Positions 13,812-25,065 of a stretch of 64,000 nucleotides of DNA are shown here, one piece after another (within the stretch, counting starts at the first letter, position 1; every line of letters starts with the position of its first letter). The translations under genes were made by a program, and so were the position numbers. The DNA comes from Epiperipatus broadwayi (taxonomy: Eukaryota > Onychophora > Udeonychophora > Euonychophora > Peripatidae). The notes beneath the pieces are model-generated. The model saw only the letters and a list, made by a program, of their open reading frames with translations. It had not been told where the DNA came from and searched no databases. The stretch is taken from contig JAQFVV010012423.1 of the NCBI GenBank assembly GCA_028023455.1, positions 5,190,269 to 5,254,268 on the forward strand, written 5' to 3'.

Positions 13812-13844
<33 letters not shown>

Positions 13845-13980
13845 TATTAAATATATATAGAGATGGTGATGAAGATGTAGAGTTAGTGTTAAATATTGGT
13901 GATTATTTTATTTTTGTTTTTTGTTATTGTGGTTGTTGTTGTGGGGGTTTGTGGTTTGTGTTTTGTTTATTGTTTTTTGT

Positions 13981-14021
<41 letters not shown>

Positions 14022-14230
14022 TTTTTTTTTTGGGTTTTTTTTTTGGGTTGGTTTGTTGTGGGTTGTTTGTGGTTGGGGTTTGTGTTTTGTGGTTTGGGTT
14101 TTGGTTGGTTGTGTTTGTGTTTTGTTTTAATGTAGTTTTTTAGTTTGTTTTTTGGTTTTTTTTTTTTTTTTGTTTTTTGATGGTTGTTGGTGGGTGTTAT
14201 TGTGTGGGGGGTTGGGGGGGGGGGGGGAAG
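13380..14230. repeat. Low-complexity tract almost only of G and T
   Basis: The plus strand is nearly free of C and low in A over about 700 bases (13,530-14,230). It alternates long T runs with G runs (GGGG, TTTGGG, TTTTGGGG), some of which could form G-quadruplexes. It ends in a 13-14 base G run at about 14,214. The Phe/Gly/Cys-rich open frames here follow from composition. Similar TATCATATATATATA sequences flank it near 13,112 and 14,233. A collapsed or error-rich assembly segment is a real alternative. Confidence 0.8.
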
Positions 14231-14259
14231 TTATCATATATATATAACATCAATCACTC

Positions 14260-14406
14260 TCCCCTAATGCTAATTTTTTTCAGTAATGCTACCTTGTGAA
14301 TAAAGTCTAAATTTAGTGGTTTATCTCTTGTCTATGTCACTAAATTCAGACTTATCTTTGTTCACAAGACAGCATTTCTAAAAACACAGTGTTACAGGGG
14401 GGGGGA
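14260..14406. repeat. MITE-like palindrome, about 147 bp
   Basis: The ends are TCCCC...AATGCT(A)CCTTGTGAA on the left and the complementary TTCACAAGACAGCATT...GGGGGGA on the right, with a centre near 14,325. The inner arms share CTAAATTTAGTG-type sequence. No coding capacity. It abuts the G run closing the G/T tract. Confidence 0.7.
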
Positions 14407-15299
14407 TGACATTTATATTTGAATTTTCAAGTAGCAATAGGCACTGAATCTATTTCATATATATAATAGTTTTTAATCAGTCTCTGCAGAAATAATAATC
14501 CTCCATTAATAAAAGAAATTATTATTAGTTTAATCAAAGGCTGGATTGTGAAATTGTATGGATTTTTTGTTGTTTGTCTTTTAGCTAAAATTAAGTAGAT
14601 AACTTATCTAATTAATATTTGTTTGCATTGACTATAAGAAATATAACAAAATGGCATCTTAAAAGTACTTATAACCATTACAATATTTTCATTTATATTT
14701 GAACTCTAGATTATAAAACTAAATAATTTAACTCCAGTACTGGCTATATATTAATGCAACACTTGATAATATCACAATTTTGTCCAACATTGTACATAGA
14801 AAATGAATTTAACTTCATCTACTTTTCTAAAGATTTTATGGTGACAGTTGATGATAAAAACATTGAGAACTACAAATCATATATTAAGATAATAGAAATG
14901 TTATTGCAACATTATGAGTTGCCTTAAATTTAAATTCACAAAGTAGAGTTAATTTCTATTCATTTTAAAAATCGTGAAAGCAAATCAACTAATTTTAACA
15001 ATACAATGATAAAATATTATAATAGGACTGGAAAATATCTAACACTTAGAATGATTAAATTTTAATGGCTATATATTAATACAATCTCTCCTAATCAATT
15101 TTGCAAATGCAAAAATAAATATATTGCCATGCATTTTTTCATGTTCTAGCATAGACAGTTGATTAAAACAATGATAATCATAAAAATAAATATCAAAGCA
15201 GATAATATGTCATTGTAGCATTATCAATCAGATTAAATTTAATTCTATAAGGTGGAGTTAATTTCTATTTATTTTAAAAGTTCCACAAAAAAATATAAA
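14407..15299. other. Gene-free AT-rich stretch
   Basis: I see no gene or structured repeat. Two segments near 14,920-14,960 and 15,225-15,270 resemble each other, so an old duplication is possible. Confidence 0.35.
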
Positions 15300-15437
15300 T
15301 AATATTTAAATACAAGTTTATAATCCATACTGAACTTAATGTAATTATAAGGGATTTGAACTCAGACTTTTAAGCTCCCTACAGTTATTCACTTTATCTT
15401 ATACAACAGATATACATGATGACATATATATGAAAAA

Positions 15438-15506
15438 GATAAATGATATACAATATACATATTTTTTGCTGAACCAGCAATTGTCAGTTAATTCAGATCA
15501 TCATCT
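15438..15506 (-). ncRNA. Hammerhead ribozyme, decayed (family 2, left arm)
   Basis: On the minus strand the first core box is CTGACAA (15,481-15,487) and stem II is TTGCT-GGTTC-AGCAA. The second core box reads AAAA where GAAA is expected. The flanks still match the better copies. It is not expected to cleave. Confidence 0.55.
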
Positions 15507-15876
15507 TCTACATAGATATTTAATCAGTGCTCAGTTTATATTAAGATAGAAAATCTTCAAACTTTAATGGACAGGGTTCATCTTCTCTACCCTCCAACTC
15601 TTCAGTCATCCATATCATTGAAAATCTGATAATGGAATGCTCAATGCCCTTGTTGATGGACCTATTAAGGTCCTAGTGACCAGAATGACTTAAAGTCAAC
15701 ATAGATATGACTATAATATTGGAATCAACAAGAACTTTAAATAATCCAACATCAGATTTTCAATCATATGGATGGCTAGAGAGTTGGAGGGTGGAGAAGA
15801 CTGAAGCCTGTTCAATAAAGTTTGAAAATTTGCTATCTTAATACAAAGTGAGCACTGATTATATATGTGTGTAGAA

Positions 15877-15945
15877 GATGATAATCTAGGCCAAGTGATG
15901 GGTGCTGGTTCAGCATGAAATATGTATATTGGAAATCATTTACCT
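15877..15945 (+). ncRNA. Hammerhead ribozyme, partly decayed (family 2)
   Basis: Stem II GTGCT (15,902-15,906), loop GGTTC and AGCAT (15,912-15,916) are followed by GAAA (15,917-15,920). Stem III is ATA-TG-TAT with A17 at 15,928, and the inner stem I is CCAA with TTGG. The first box is GTGATGG at 15,895-15,901, two changes from CTGATGA, so activity is unlikely. The fold and spacing are those of a type I hammerhead with a very short stem III. Confidence 0.7.
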
Positions 15946-16116
15946 TTTTTCATATTATGTGGTCATGTGTATAAATTATATAAGATGGAGTGGATAGCTG
16001 TAGGAAACCTGAAAGTCTGAGTTCAATCCTTCCTAATTACATTAAGTTCAGTATAGATAATATACTTGTATTTAAATATTACATGTTCAGCCTGTATCGG
16101 CTCATCCCTTTTCTGT

Positions 16117-16508
16117 GTACTTAAATGGACATATTAAGGTCCTATATATGAGTTGTCATGGTGACTTAACACCAACAAGGGTATCACAATAATAATGGCA
16201 TCAACAAGGACTTTGAGTATTTCATCATCCGATTTTTAATGATATGGATGACTGAGAGAGGGTGAAAAATTGAAGCCTTTTCATTAAAGTTTGAAGATTT
16301 ACTGTCTTAATATAAATTGAGAACTGATTATATATGTGTAGAAGATGATCTTGATCAACTGATGAGTGCTGGTTCATCAGAAATTACATATATTGGAGAT
16401 CATTTATTTTTTTCACATGTATGTAATCATATGTACCAATTGTATAAGATGGAGTAGATAGTTGTGGAGAGGTTGAAAATCTGAGTTCAAATCCCTTTTA
16501 ATTAAAAA
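16117..16508 (+). repeat. Single arm of the family 2 repeat
   Basis: It repeats the centre and right arm of the 15.3-16.1 kb element, from GGACATATTAAGGTCC to the B-box-like GAGTTCAAATCC near 16,485. It follows that element after about 35 bases, suggesting a tandem, dimer-like arrangement. Confidence 0.8.
16344..16405 (+). ncRNA. Hammerhead ribozyme candidate (family 2), core boxes intact
   Basis: CTGATGA (16,359-16,365) and GAAA (16,380-16,383) are both intact. Stem I pairs CAA with TTG, then after an internal loop ATGATCT with AGATCAT. The 3' side of stem II is damaged (ATCA instead of AGCAT). The outer stem I sequence differs from the 24.1-kb copy, yet both pair. Confidence 0.65.
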
Positions 16509-18189
16509 ACATACCAAATTTCAAACATGTAATATTTTATCATCACATATTTATCATTTGGGGATTTAAATCAATAAAAATTAACTGTGTCTTGTAAAAT
16601 TAAATTTAAAAATAATTCATATAATGCTACTATAATTTTTTTGATTTTATATTCATCATTGTTCTAATCAATTATCAATGTAAAAGCATGAAAATACTAG
16701 GGATGACACATTAGTATAGGACTAGTACTTAGAATTTAATAACTGAGTGGTACATATTTTGGTTGCTATAATATCCTATATTTATATTCTGTGTTCTATA
16801 TTACAATCTAGATAATTCAGCCAGGATGCAATTAATGCAAAACCATTTAAAAACTAGTTGTTCAAAGTTAAACAATAGTAAAATATTATCTTGCCTGAGA
16901 TACTTTTCAGCCAAAACATGGAACTATTCTTGCTTAATACTTAAGTTCTTTTATATATTTATAAGCAGCCAAATAAAATATATAAATGTGAGAAATTCAA
17001 GTGTGACAAACTCCTTTCAACTATAACCAGAAATTAAGTCTATCCCATAGTAAATTATATATATGCTATTCTGGTCATCTACAAAGTAAAAAATCTTTTA
17101 TTATGTTTTTCCTTTGGTTTTACTTAGTGTTTTAACTATCTCTTTGTTTTTTACAAATACTTTGTCTATCTGCAGAATTTGTAAGAAAATGGGGGAAGGG
17201 GAGTTAGAGGTAATTTATCTATAGTTAATCATCCAATGAGTATCAAACTATTCTTAGATAATTGTCACAAGAAAAACGTAAATATGCCAATGTCTCTGTA
17301 TTCATAGGTAATGAAAGGATGAAGTTGTAATATTTGTTCACTTGATGTTAAAAATTACTGCAAAGGTGCCAAAAGTTATATATATATATTCTTTTATAAT
17401 TATAATTATCGCTTAATTAAATGCTTTTTTTTTTCATATTTTATCAATCGGTCATTATTTTATATGATTAACTATTAAATATGCTATTTCCCCTCATCTC
17501 TTTTATCTTGCTCATCTTACTGACTTTTTCTCTTTGAAAAGATTACTTTTTTCCTAACTAGTTGATATATATAAAGTTTTGTCATCGTGATCGTTTTACA
17601 TAATTGCTGTAATCTGTAAAAGAAATAGAGAAGGAAGTAAATAAGTTGCCTGGATTTTGTTCTCAGCTGGTTTAATCATTTGCCATTTTCATGGTCTATC
17701 TATCAATAAAGTTATTGATTTTTAAATTGACGGAAAGAAAAATTCCAGCAATTTCTAGAAATATTTTATCGACTTTTTTAACATTTATTTTTTTATTCAT
17801 TTTATTCAATATTCAATCTATATCATGTCTTTACGATTATAACTATTATTATCATTATTACAACTATTTTACTGAATGCTTTGTTTATCTATGGCATTTT
17901 ATTTTTAAAAAGGGGTTGGTAAAGCCTATATGTAGTATACATGTATGTATATAATGCTCATTCTTGCACTTGAGCAGCTCTTTGTCATAAAAGTTTGACT
18001 AATGTCCAATACATTGTACTAGAAATATAAATAATTATATAACTATGCTTATATGTCTTATCTATTACTATCAAATAATTATTGGGTATGATGATTGATA
18101 ATATGGTGCTGTGTACATCAACTGATTAGAGTAAACAAATTTGTACACAAGTTTGTAATATTCTTAAATGATAATTATATCTTAAAACA
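16509..18189. other. Gene-free AT-rich stretch
   Basis: I see no supported gene or repeat family. The 66- and 87-codon frames at 16,826 and 17,691 lack recognisable domains. Confidence 0.35.
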
Positions 18190-18287
18190 GGCAAAACTTT
18201 CCATACAGTAGTGCCACTCAGTGCAAGCCAAAGTAATCAATAGATGCCAGAAGATTTGTGCATAAAATCCCTATCTAGTGCCTACTC

Positions 18288-18346
18288 ATCCAATATCCCC
18301 AGACAAGTTTTTGGCTTGTGGCCTTCATCAGTGAGAAGCCTTGGAT
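18288..18346 (-). ncRNA. Hammerhead ribozyme (family 3, left arm)
   Basis: On the minus strand the outer stem I pairs ATCCAA with TTGGAT (6 bp) and the inner stem I pairs TTCTCA with TGGGGA, with an internal loop between. The first box CTGATGA is intact (18,325-18,331). Stem II is GGC-CACAA-GCC. The second box reads AAAA where GAAA is expected. The predicted cleavage triplet is GTC, ending at 18,302. It is probably inactive because of the second box. Confidence 0.72.
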
Positions 18347-18373
18347 CTGAGAGCACTGCACCTAGATCTTAGA

Positions 18374-18432
18374 ATCCAAGGCTCCTCACTGACAAAGGCC
18401 ACAAGCCAGAAACTAGTCTGGAGATATTGAAT
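18374..18432 (+). ncRNA. Hammerhead ribozyme (family 3, right arm)
   Basis: Stem II GGC-CACAA-GCC is followed by intact GAAA (18,409-18,412). Stem III is AC-TA-GT and the canonical GTC triplet ends at 18,418. Stem I is TCCTCA with TGGAGA and ATCCAA with TTGAAT. The first box is CTGACAA (18,389-18,395), changed from the CTGATGA of the other arm. Between them the two arms retain every core element. Confidence 0.72.
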
Positions 18433-18530
18433 GAGTAGGCACTAGATAAGGATTTTATGCACAAGCCTTCTGGCATACATTGATTACTCTGGCTTATACT
18501 GAATGGCACTACCATATGAAGATTTTTGCC

Positions 18531-19562
18531 TCTTTTAATAACAGTTATGAACAAGCATAAGAAATGGTGATCATGTGATGTTTAGTGGTTTAATAATTAT
18601 ATCTTATTCATTTTGATGCTTTTTTGCATAAGCCATATTTATTTATTTAGCTTATGAATTTTTGTAGACAGTTTAAATATTAATACATTGTCATAAAGGA
18701 ATCAGTAGATATTTCAACTAGGAGATATATTTAATTTTAATCAACTATTGTTATCATAGATTTGACAATCATTAACTATATATTTTGTGGTTTGCGTAAA
18801 TCACATGTACATGATGAATGTAAATAATTGAGTATAATGTCTGTGAGTTATCCAGTATATGTTGATGAGATTCTAATCATATCTAGAGAAATCAAATTCA
18901 CCTGGCTTTATTATTGAATCTGGATATAGAAATTTATTTAAAACTTCATAAGAATTTCTATTTTTTGAGTCATAATTCTTTGATTATTATAAATTGTTGG
19001 TTGAAACTACAAAAATAGAATTTTGAATTTAAACAAGTCTTCTATAGTGTAACTTTCTCTTGAATTATTGGTAAGTCTACTCTAACAGTTTTTTTATACA
19101 TTGTAAGGCAATTTTTCATTTGATATCTGGTTGAGAAATAAGTAAAAGAACAAGAACCCACTGCAAGATGTAAGTTCACAAGAAATGTTTCTCTTAATAA
19201 TATTAAATTATATATACAGAAGTTTATTCTTGAACCTTTCTCTCTAAGTAGGGCACACTACTCACCAACAGAATATGCTAGTGCTAAGAATAAATACTTG
19301 CATTACAATCCCAAGTAGTGGTAGGCAGCTTTCTAAAGAGATTATTCCTAGAAATTAATTTTTATATAATGTTAAATCAATAAGTAAAATAAATTCGATT
19401 ATAATACAAAGTTACTCTTAAGTTGCATGTGACAGAATTGCATTTTCAGTTTCTTATTGAGAAACTTATATTGAAAGTATGAGATGTTTTCCTATTAGTT
19501 AAATAATAAATTGAATATACTATCTTCACTAGATTAGCTATTATAAAAGACTTCCAATATTT
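18531..19562. other. Gene-free stretch
   Basis: I recognise nothing. Any downstream part of the LINE relic at 19.56-19.84 kb is too decayed to trace here. Confidence 0.35.
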
Positions 19563-19860
19563 TCATTCTATTTCAGAAAGGAATCTTCTTTGAAATGACA
19601 AAGCAATATCATCAGTACAAATGTCTTTTTTGCATTTTGTTTCTAAAACATCACAAATGAATATATTAAATAATGTTGATGAAAGAATTGAAACTGTAGT
19701 AGAATGTTTGTCAAATTTGTATCTATTATGATTATTATATAGTGTCAGCATATTTTTCTTTTGGAAAGTATTTTGGGCAAATAAATTAATAGATTTCTGG
19801 CATTCAAGAATTTTTAAAATTTTTAAAGAAAACCATTTTTCCAAAACAAAATAAGCTGAA
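19563..19860 (-). pseudogene. LINE reverse transcriptase fragment (Jockey-type pattern)
   Basis: The minus-strand frame contains STLFNIFICDVLETK followed by CKKDICTDDIALSFQ and then FSEIE-like residues. This matches the PQGSxLSPTLFNIYxxDLPET...YADDIA order of Jockey-like reverse transcriptases (motifs B and C). YADD has become CTDD and the PQGS part is lost. About 90 residues remain, with no traceable flanking domains. Confidence 0.6.
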
Positions 19861-22800
19861 ATTAGATCAATAAGGAGAGAACCAGATTTTAATTTATATT
19901 GAAATCATTTTCCAGTATGAATAATTAAATATAAAACATTGACCCAACATCCTCTTTCTGAACTAATCCTAGACTATTCTATAAATATATGACTCTCAAC
20001 TATTGGAAAAATCCTAATCTTTTAAAAAAAATTAAGCTTGCTTAATAATAATAATGATGCTAGGTTTTGGATTAGGCCTAGATCTATTTGTTTTTAAAAA
20101 CTCCTATAGTCTTGTTTTTATGCAAATATTTGACATACTTTTGCATGAATAATTTTAAATACTATTTTTTTTTACAAATTTTGGATGTTGCTTTTGGAAC
20201 CTTTTCTGTTTTAAATCAGTCAATAATAAATTCAATTTCATGAATATCTACAAATTTTATCAGATTACGATGCAATCTTAATTTTAAATATTTGATATAT
20301 AAGATTGTCAATTTCATTAGAAATGGCAGTACAGCTTTTAGTGTTATTTTTAAATTATCCATGCTTGGATATAGGTGACCTGGCCTTATAAGTAGATCTT
20401 ATAATATTTTATTTACCAACAGTTTTCCTTCACTTTTCTTATCTGACATTACATATAATTTACAAGTTTATTAGCAATTTCTAGATCTTTGGAAACAGAT
20501 ATAAGCTATGATTGAGTATTTCTTGTTTTATTCAAATTTGAAATGAATTGCTTTCAATATTTATAAGAAATAGACTCTCTGAAGTAGTTATTATTATAGA
20601 ACTTATTATAGCATAAGGAAATTTGAGAGATTCCATTAATATTTTGGTCAAGATATTTATTGCTATCAACGCTAGTTAGTTTTTTTAATTTCATCTTAAA
20701 ACAGAGTATCTTTGAACTGTAGATATGGTGCTTCCAAGAGTGCTTAGACAGGGATTATTTTGGCTACTGATGAGACGATTCAATATCAGTTGTCCACAGA
20801 TAGAAGTAAATCACTTTTTGTTAAACAAAACATAAATAAGAAGTTGCTTTTGTTCCTTATTTGCCAGAAAGTAATTTTTTAATGGCTTTATAAAGTAAAT
20901 ATGTGATATTTAAATCCATTCATTTTAAAAATTTGTCATCTGCTTGATTATTATTTACATATTCCCAAAGACTACTATGAGAATTGGATATTTCCATAAA
21001 TACAAAACATAGGATAAGCCTAATTTGTATTGGGAAATTTGTAAACATTGCATGCATAAAAATTAACTATACAAATGCTGTTTGCAATATCATTTGATTT
21101 GAATTCAATAGAAGTTGTGTTCTTTTCAAGCTAGTTTAAAACAAAAGTTCCACATCACATTATAAATGTATTTTATCATGCATTATTAAAAAGTATTAAT
21201 CTTCTGAAATTGAATTCCATGAACAATTAATTTATAGAGAATCTCTATTTTTGATTTTAATGTTAAATTGCAATAACTTTATTATGATTTATGTGAAGAA
21301 TGGAACCATCTGTAGATAATATATCTAACAATTGAGTTGTTTTATAGTTTAGAACTTAGTCCTCAGCTCTAGGGCCCTGTGGCAATCTTACATAATACCA
21401 CAAGAATTTTTATTAATACTTTTAATGTGTATTTTTATAATTTTCTGCTCTTCAGACAGAAGCTCAAAAAGATAGGCTGATTTCCAAATGAAAACATTGG
21501 GTTCACATTCATGCATGATACATGCAGAATGGACTATGTAAAGGCTGTCATTTATATTAATTTAAAAAAAAAAACTGCAATATAAAAAAATATTACAATT
21601 TTTTAAAGGATTTAGTAGGTACATTTTATTGACAAATCTGCATATACATTTGTAATAAACTATCAGATTACATTACTCAAAAATCAAATATTTTGAAATT
21701 ATTTTTTTTAATTTTCAATTTAATGATAAATTGTATTTATGCAGAGTGACAAACTTGAGAGTTAACAGTACTTTGATAGAAGTTTTATTTGTAATTTTGA
21801 TATTCTAATATCACAATATTCAAATAATAAGTGGAAGCATTCCAGGTTTTTTTTTTGTAATTATTGCTTTTCAGAAGCATTCAATATGGCTGATTAAAAA
21901 CTGTCAAATTTAATACTTCATTTTATTTTATTTTTAAATATTATTCTAGAAGTACAAGAAATTATTCCAAAGTATGAGAAATGATTGTAATTAAAATAAA
22001 TTTAATATGATTTGAAGTGCAGTAAGAAAATAGAAAATGAGGAGAAACTAAGTAACAAATATGGATTATTCATATCAGCAGACAGAAACCTCTAATAGCC
22101 TGCAACATGTCCTCAAATGCATCTCTTTCTTTGTGCAATTGCCAACACATAAATTTCCACTAAATAGGAATCTATGTACTTTCATACAGTTGCCCAATGC
22201 ATGTTTTTCTATCAATGGAAAATCCCAATCTCCAATGTTAATAATTTTAGGAAAATGTTACAAAAAAATAATAATAACAAACATGCTTACTGTCAATCTT
22301 ATTCTAAACGTAAAAAAATCATGACAAAGTTCACAACGTGTTAACGTTTCTATGTTATAATCCATATATAAAAAATTATATAATTAAAGCTTGGGAATGG
22401 AATTTATAAGAGATTTATTATCTATTTTTTAATTTAACAGCAAGTTATAATGGATTGCTTAATATTTTTTAAACTTAACAAGAAACATTTTTGGTAAAAT
22501 AATTTTGAGTAAAAAATATAAACAAATACTTCAACACCCCTGAAAAGTGATAATTAAAAAAAAGCTTCTGGTTATGTAATCATATGTAAATACCAACATT
22601 TACTAAATATCTTAAGCATGTAATAAACTCTCTTATTATTGCCACTCACTATTTTTAAGTGTTTCTCTTATATGTCTTTTGTATAGCTTTTTTTTATAAT
22701 TGTTGATCAATTCCCATAGATTGGAGAAATTTAATGTCCATCTGTCTAACTTTCATATTATTAGGTTTTTGTAGTACTTATACTATAACATTCTCTAAGT

Positions 22801-23964
22801 TTACACTTATGAAAGTAGCAAAAGAGAGAATTTATATCTGTATTGATAAATTGTTTGAAAAATACTTACATGCTGCAACAATAATGATTGGATTACATGA
22901 TGATTTTGAAAAGATCAATGTTAATAATCATGTAGACAAAATAATTTGATCTTTCCAAAATATAGTAGTTTTACAGATAATAGTTTGTAGATTAAATCAT
23001 GATATTTTCATACTCGTTTGTGATATTTTTATATTCATATCCATCATTAATCATATGCATCATTATAATCACTAGCAATTGCCATTCGTATTATATTGTA
23101 AATGATAGTTTATAAAAGTGGTTACAATAATAACTAGACTGTTGAAAGTTGGAAATTTTGTGATTGTAAGAGAAGAAAAAGATTCTATCACAAGTGATGT
23201 TGAATTATTTACTATTTATAATAAAAGTAGAGAAGGAATGATTTGATATTCCTATAAATGTTTGAATGTTAGTCATTAAACTAAAGTATTAATGTTTTTT
23301 TTGGTTGGATTGTGAAAAAGAGTTGTGAAAGCATGATATCTGAATGCTATGATAGATATAAATTATAAGAATGAATAAATAAATAATGTCAAGCAATATA
23401 ATGTTTTAATATAATTTAAACTTGCTATAAGAAAAGTGAACTCATAAAACAGAGAAAAATTATAGAATTATATTTTTTAATGTTTTTCATAATTTTTATA
23501 TTAGTATTTTATAAAGTGATGCAATTACTATATTTTTCTTTATTTAAATTTTGCATTGAAATGCTAGAATATAACTGAAAGGTAAAGAGAAATGCTTTAC
23601 TGAAATGTAAAGGAAGTGCCTAATAATTTCTTTTAATATTATAATATATGCTAAGTTTTAGATAAGTGATAATTTTAATTAAATTTTATAGTAATAAGCA
23701 TTACCTAATTATAATTATTTTTAAATAACATGAAGCATAATATTAATTTAAAAAGTCATAGATATTTATTGTCGTTGTCTTATTATCATAATGACAATTG
23801 AATGTTGTTGCCTTAATGATAAAAATAACAGATTATTATTATAATGTAATTTATAATTCTATTTTTCCACCATCTGAATGAATGCTATTTTATGTTTGTT
23901 TGTTTATTTTATTATGTTTGCTTATGTAAATATTTTAATTTAATTAATTTTTTTATGTTATTTT
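19861..23964. other. Gene-free AT-rich stretch
   Basis: Part of 19.9-21.4 kb may be the untraceable 5' remainder of the LINE relic. I see no other gene, RNA or repeat. Frames at 22,061 and 22,734 have no recognisable domain. Confidence 0.35.
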
Positions 23965-23967
23965 ACA

Positions 23968-24290
23968 GGTAGGATTCGAACTCAGACTTTCACACGACCT
24001 ACCACTCTCAGTGCCATCTCATATTGCTGACCCACCTGATCACACACATGTTGAAAAGATAAATAATCACCAATATACGTATTTCATGCTAAACCAGCAA
24101 TCATCAGTTGGTCTAGATTATTATCCTCACACACATATATAATCAGTATTCAGCTTTATATTAAGATAGCCAATCTTCATACTTTAATGGAAAGGCTTCA
24201 AACTATTCCAACTCACAACTTTTCAGCCTTTCATTTCATTGAAAATCTGATGATGGAATGTTCAAAGCCCTTGCTAGTGCCAATCCATTT
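23968..24290 (-). repeat. Single arm of the family 2 hammerhead repeat
   Basis: It matches the left arm of the 15.3-kb element from the B-box-like GGATTCGAACTC (the complement of GAGTTCGAATCC) through the ribozyme to the segment near 24,290. It is one of the best preserved members. A second, related palindrome begins about 50 bp further on. Confidence 0.85.
24058..24125 (-). ncRNA. Hammerhead ribozyme, best preserved family 2 copy
   Basis: On the minus strand the outer stem I pairs AATAATC with GATTATT and the inner stem I pairs CCAA with TTGG, with an asymmetric internal loop between them. Core boxes are CTGATGA (24,101-24,107) and GAAA (24,082-24,085). Stem II is TGCT-GGTTT-AGCA with a T/T mismatch at its base. 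Stem III is the self-complementary ATACGTAT. The predicted cleavage triplet is ATA, before TTGG. The stem I sequence co-varies with the 16.35-kb copy. Confidence 0.8.
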
Positions 24291-24342
24291 ATACATACAT
24301 ATGTGAGGGATGGGCAGACCTTTTATACACTATTTATATAAA

Positions 24343-24640
24343 TTAATACATTGCACAGGCTTAAACATGTGTTTATATATGTAATACATGCAGGATTCGA
24401 ACTCAGACTTTCACCCAACCTACCACTCTCAGTGTCATCTCATATTGCTGACTCACCTGATCACACATGTGTTGAAAAGATAACATATATTGGTGATTAT
24501 TTATCTTTTCAACATGTGTGTGATCAGGTGGGTCAGCAAATGAGATGACACTGAGAGTGGTAGGTCATATGAAAGTCTGAGTTCGAATCCTGTCTGTATT
24601 ACATATATAAACACAGGTTTAAGCCAGTGCAATGTATTAA
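24343..24640. repeat. Near-perfect palindrome of about 298 bp, family 2 derived
   Basis: Ends are TTAATACATTGCAC and GTGCAATGTATTAA, and the loop near 24,485-24,500 is very short. Each arm carries the B-box-like GAGTTCGAATCC. The centre holds only the part of the family 2 unit downstream of the predicted cleavage point (ATA then TTGGTGATTATTTATC), so the catalytic core is missing. A hairpin this long is prone to deletion, so it is probably young. Confidence 0.9.
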
Positions 24641-24846
24641 CTTATGTTATTTTATATTGTAAATATTTTAAGTTTATAAATTTATAGTATTATGAACATA
24701 GTATTGTTAAATTATAATATAATTTGTTAATGTCATATTGTCTTGAGAGTTTGATTTATCTGAGTGTGTTTTCTTTGATTCTTCATATCCACACATATGA
24801 TTTGCAAAGATTATTTGGAACATTATTATTGCACATGATTAATGAA

Positions 24847-24910
<64 letters not shown>
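24847..24910. repeat. (ATT)n microsatellite
   Basis: About 21 ATT repeats, lying just beyond the 3' end of the Penelope-like fragment. Confidence 0.97.
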
Positions 24911-24912
<2 letters not shown>

Positions 24913-25065
24913 TGTATTTGCACTTTACGCAAAAAAGTGAAGCTTGTCTAAATCTTACAAAGTTATATGGCTTAGTGCTTTCAGAGCTCTTGAGTCTCCA
25001 TAATCATAGCCTACTTTTAACTGAAGTTACGTTGTGGTTTATGTAAAATATTTTATGCAAATTTT

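Larger units (their letters stand above)
15300..16081. repeat. Large fold-back repeat with a hammerhead in each arm (family 2)
   Basis: This is an imperfect palindrome of about 780 bp with arms of about 370 bp and a centre near 15,690. The outer end is TAATATTTAAATACAAG and its complement. Reading outward, each arm contains a hammerhead-like fold, then a stretch ending in a conserved B-box-like GAGTTCRAATCC. There is no protein-coding capacity. Family members recur at 16,117, 23,968, 24,343 and 39,051. Confidence 0.85.
18190..18530. repeat. Fold-back repeat with a hammerhead in each arm (family 3)
   Basis: This is an imperfect palindrome of about 340 bp. The arms run from GGCAAAAC at the left to GTTTTTGCC-like sequence at the right and enclose a short spacer near 18,347-18,373. 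It is unrelated in sequence to family 2 and to the 415-bp satellite. Each arm folds as a hammerhead on opposite strands. No coding capacity. Confidence 0.85.

Noticed and set aside
13542-14143. Phe/Gly/Val-rich open frames at 13.5-14.1 kb
   Set aside because: They follow from the G/T-only composition and show no domain.
20764-20800. CTGATGAGACG at about 20,767 as a hammerhead
   Set aside because: No GAAA box or stem II follows at a workable distance.
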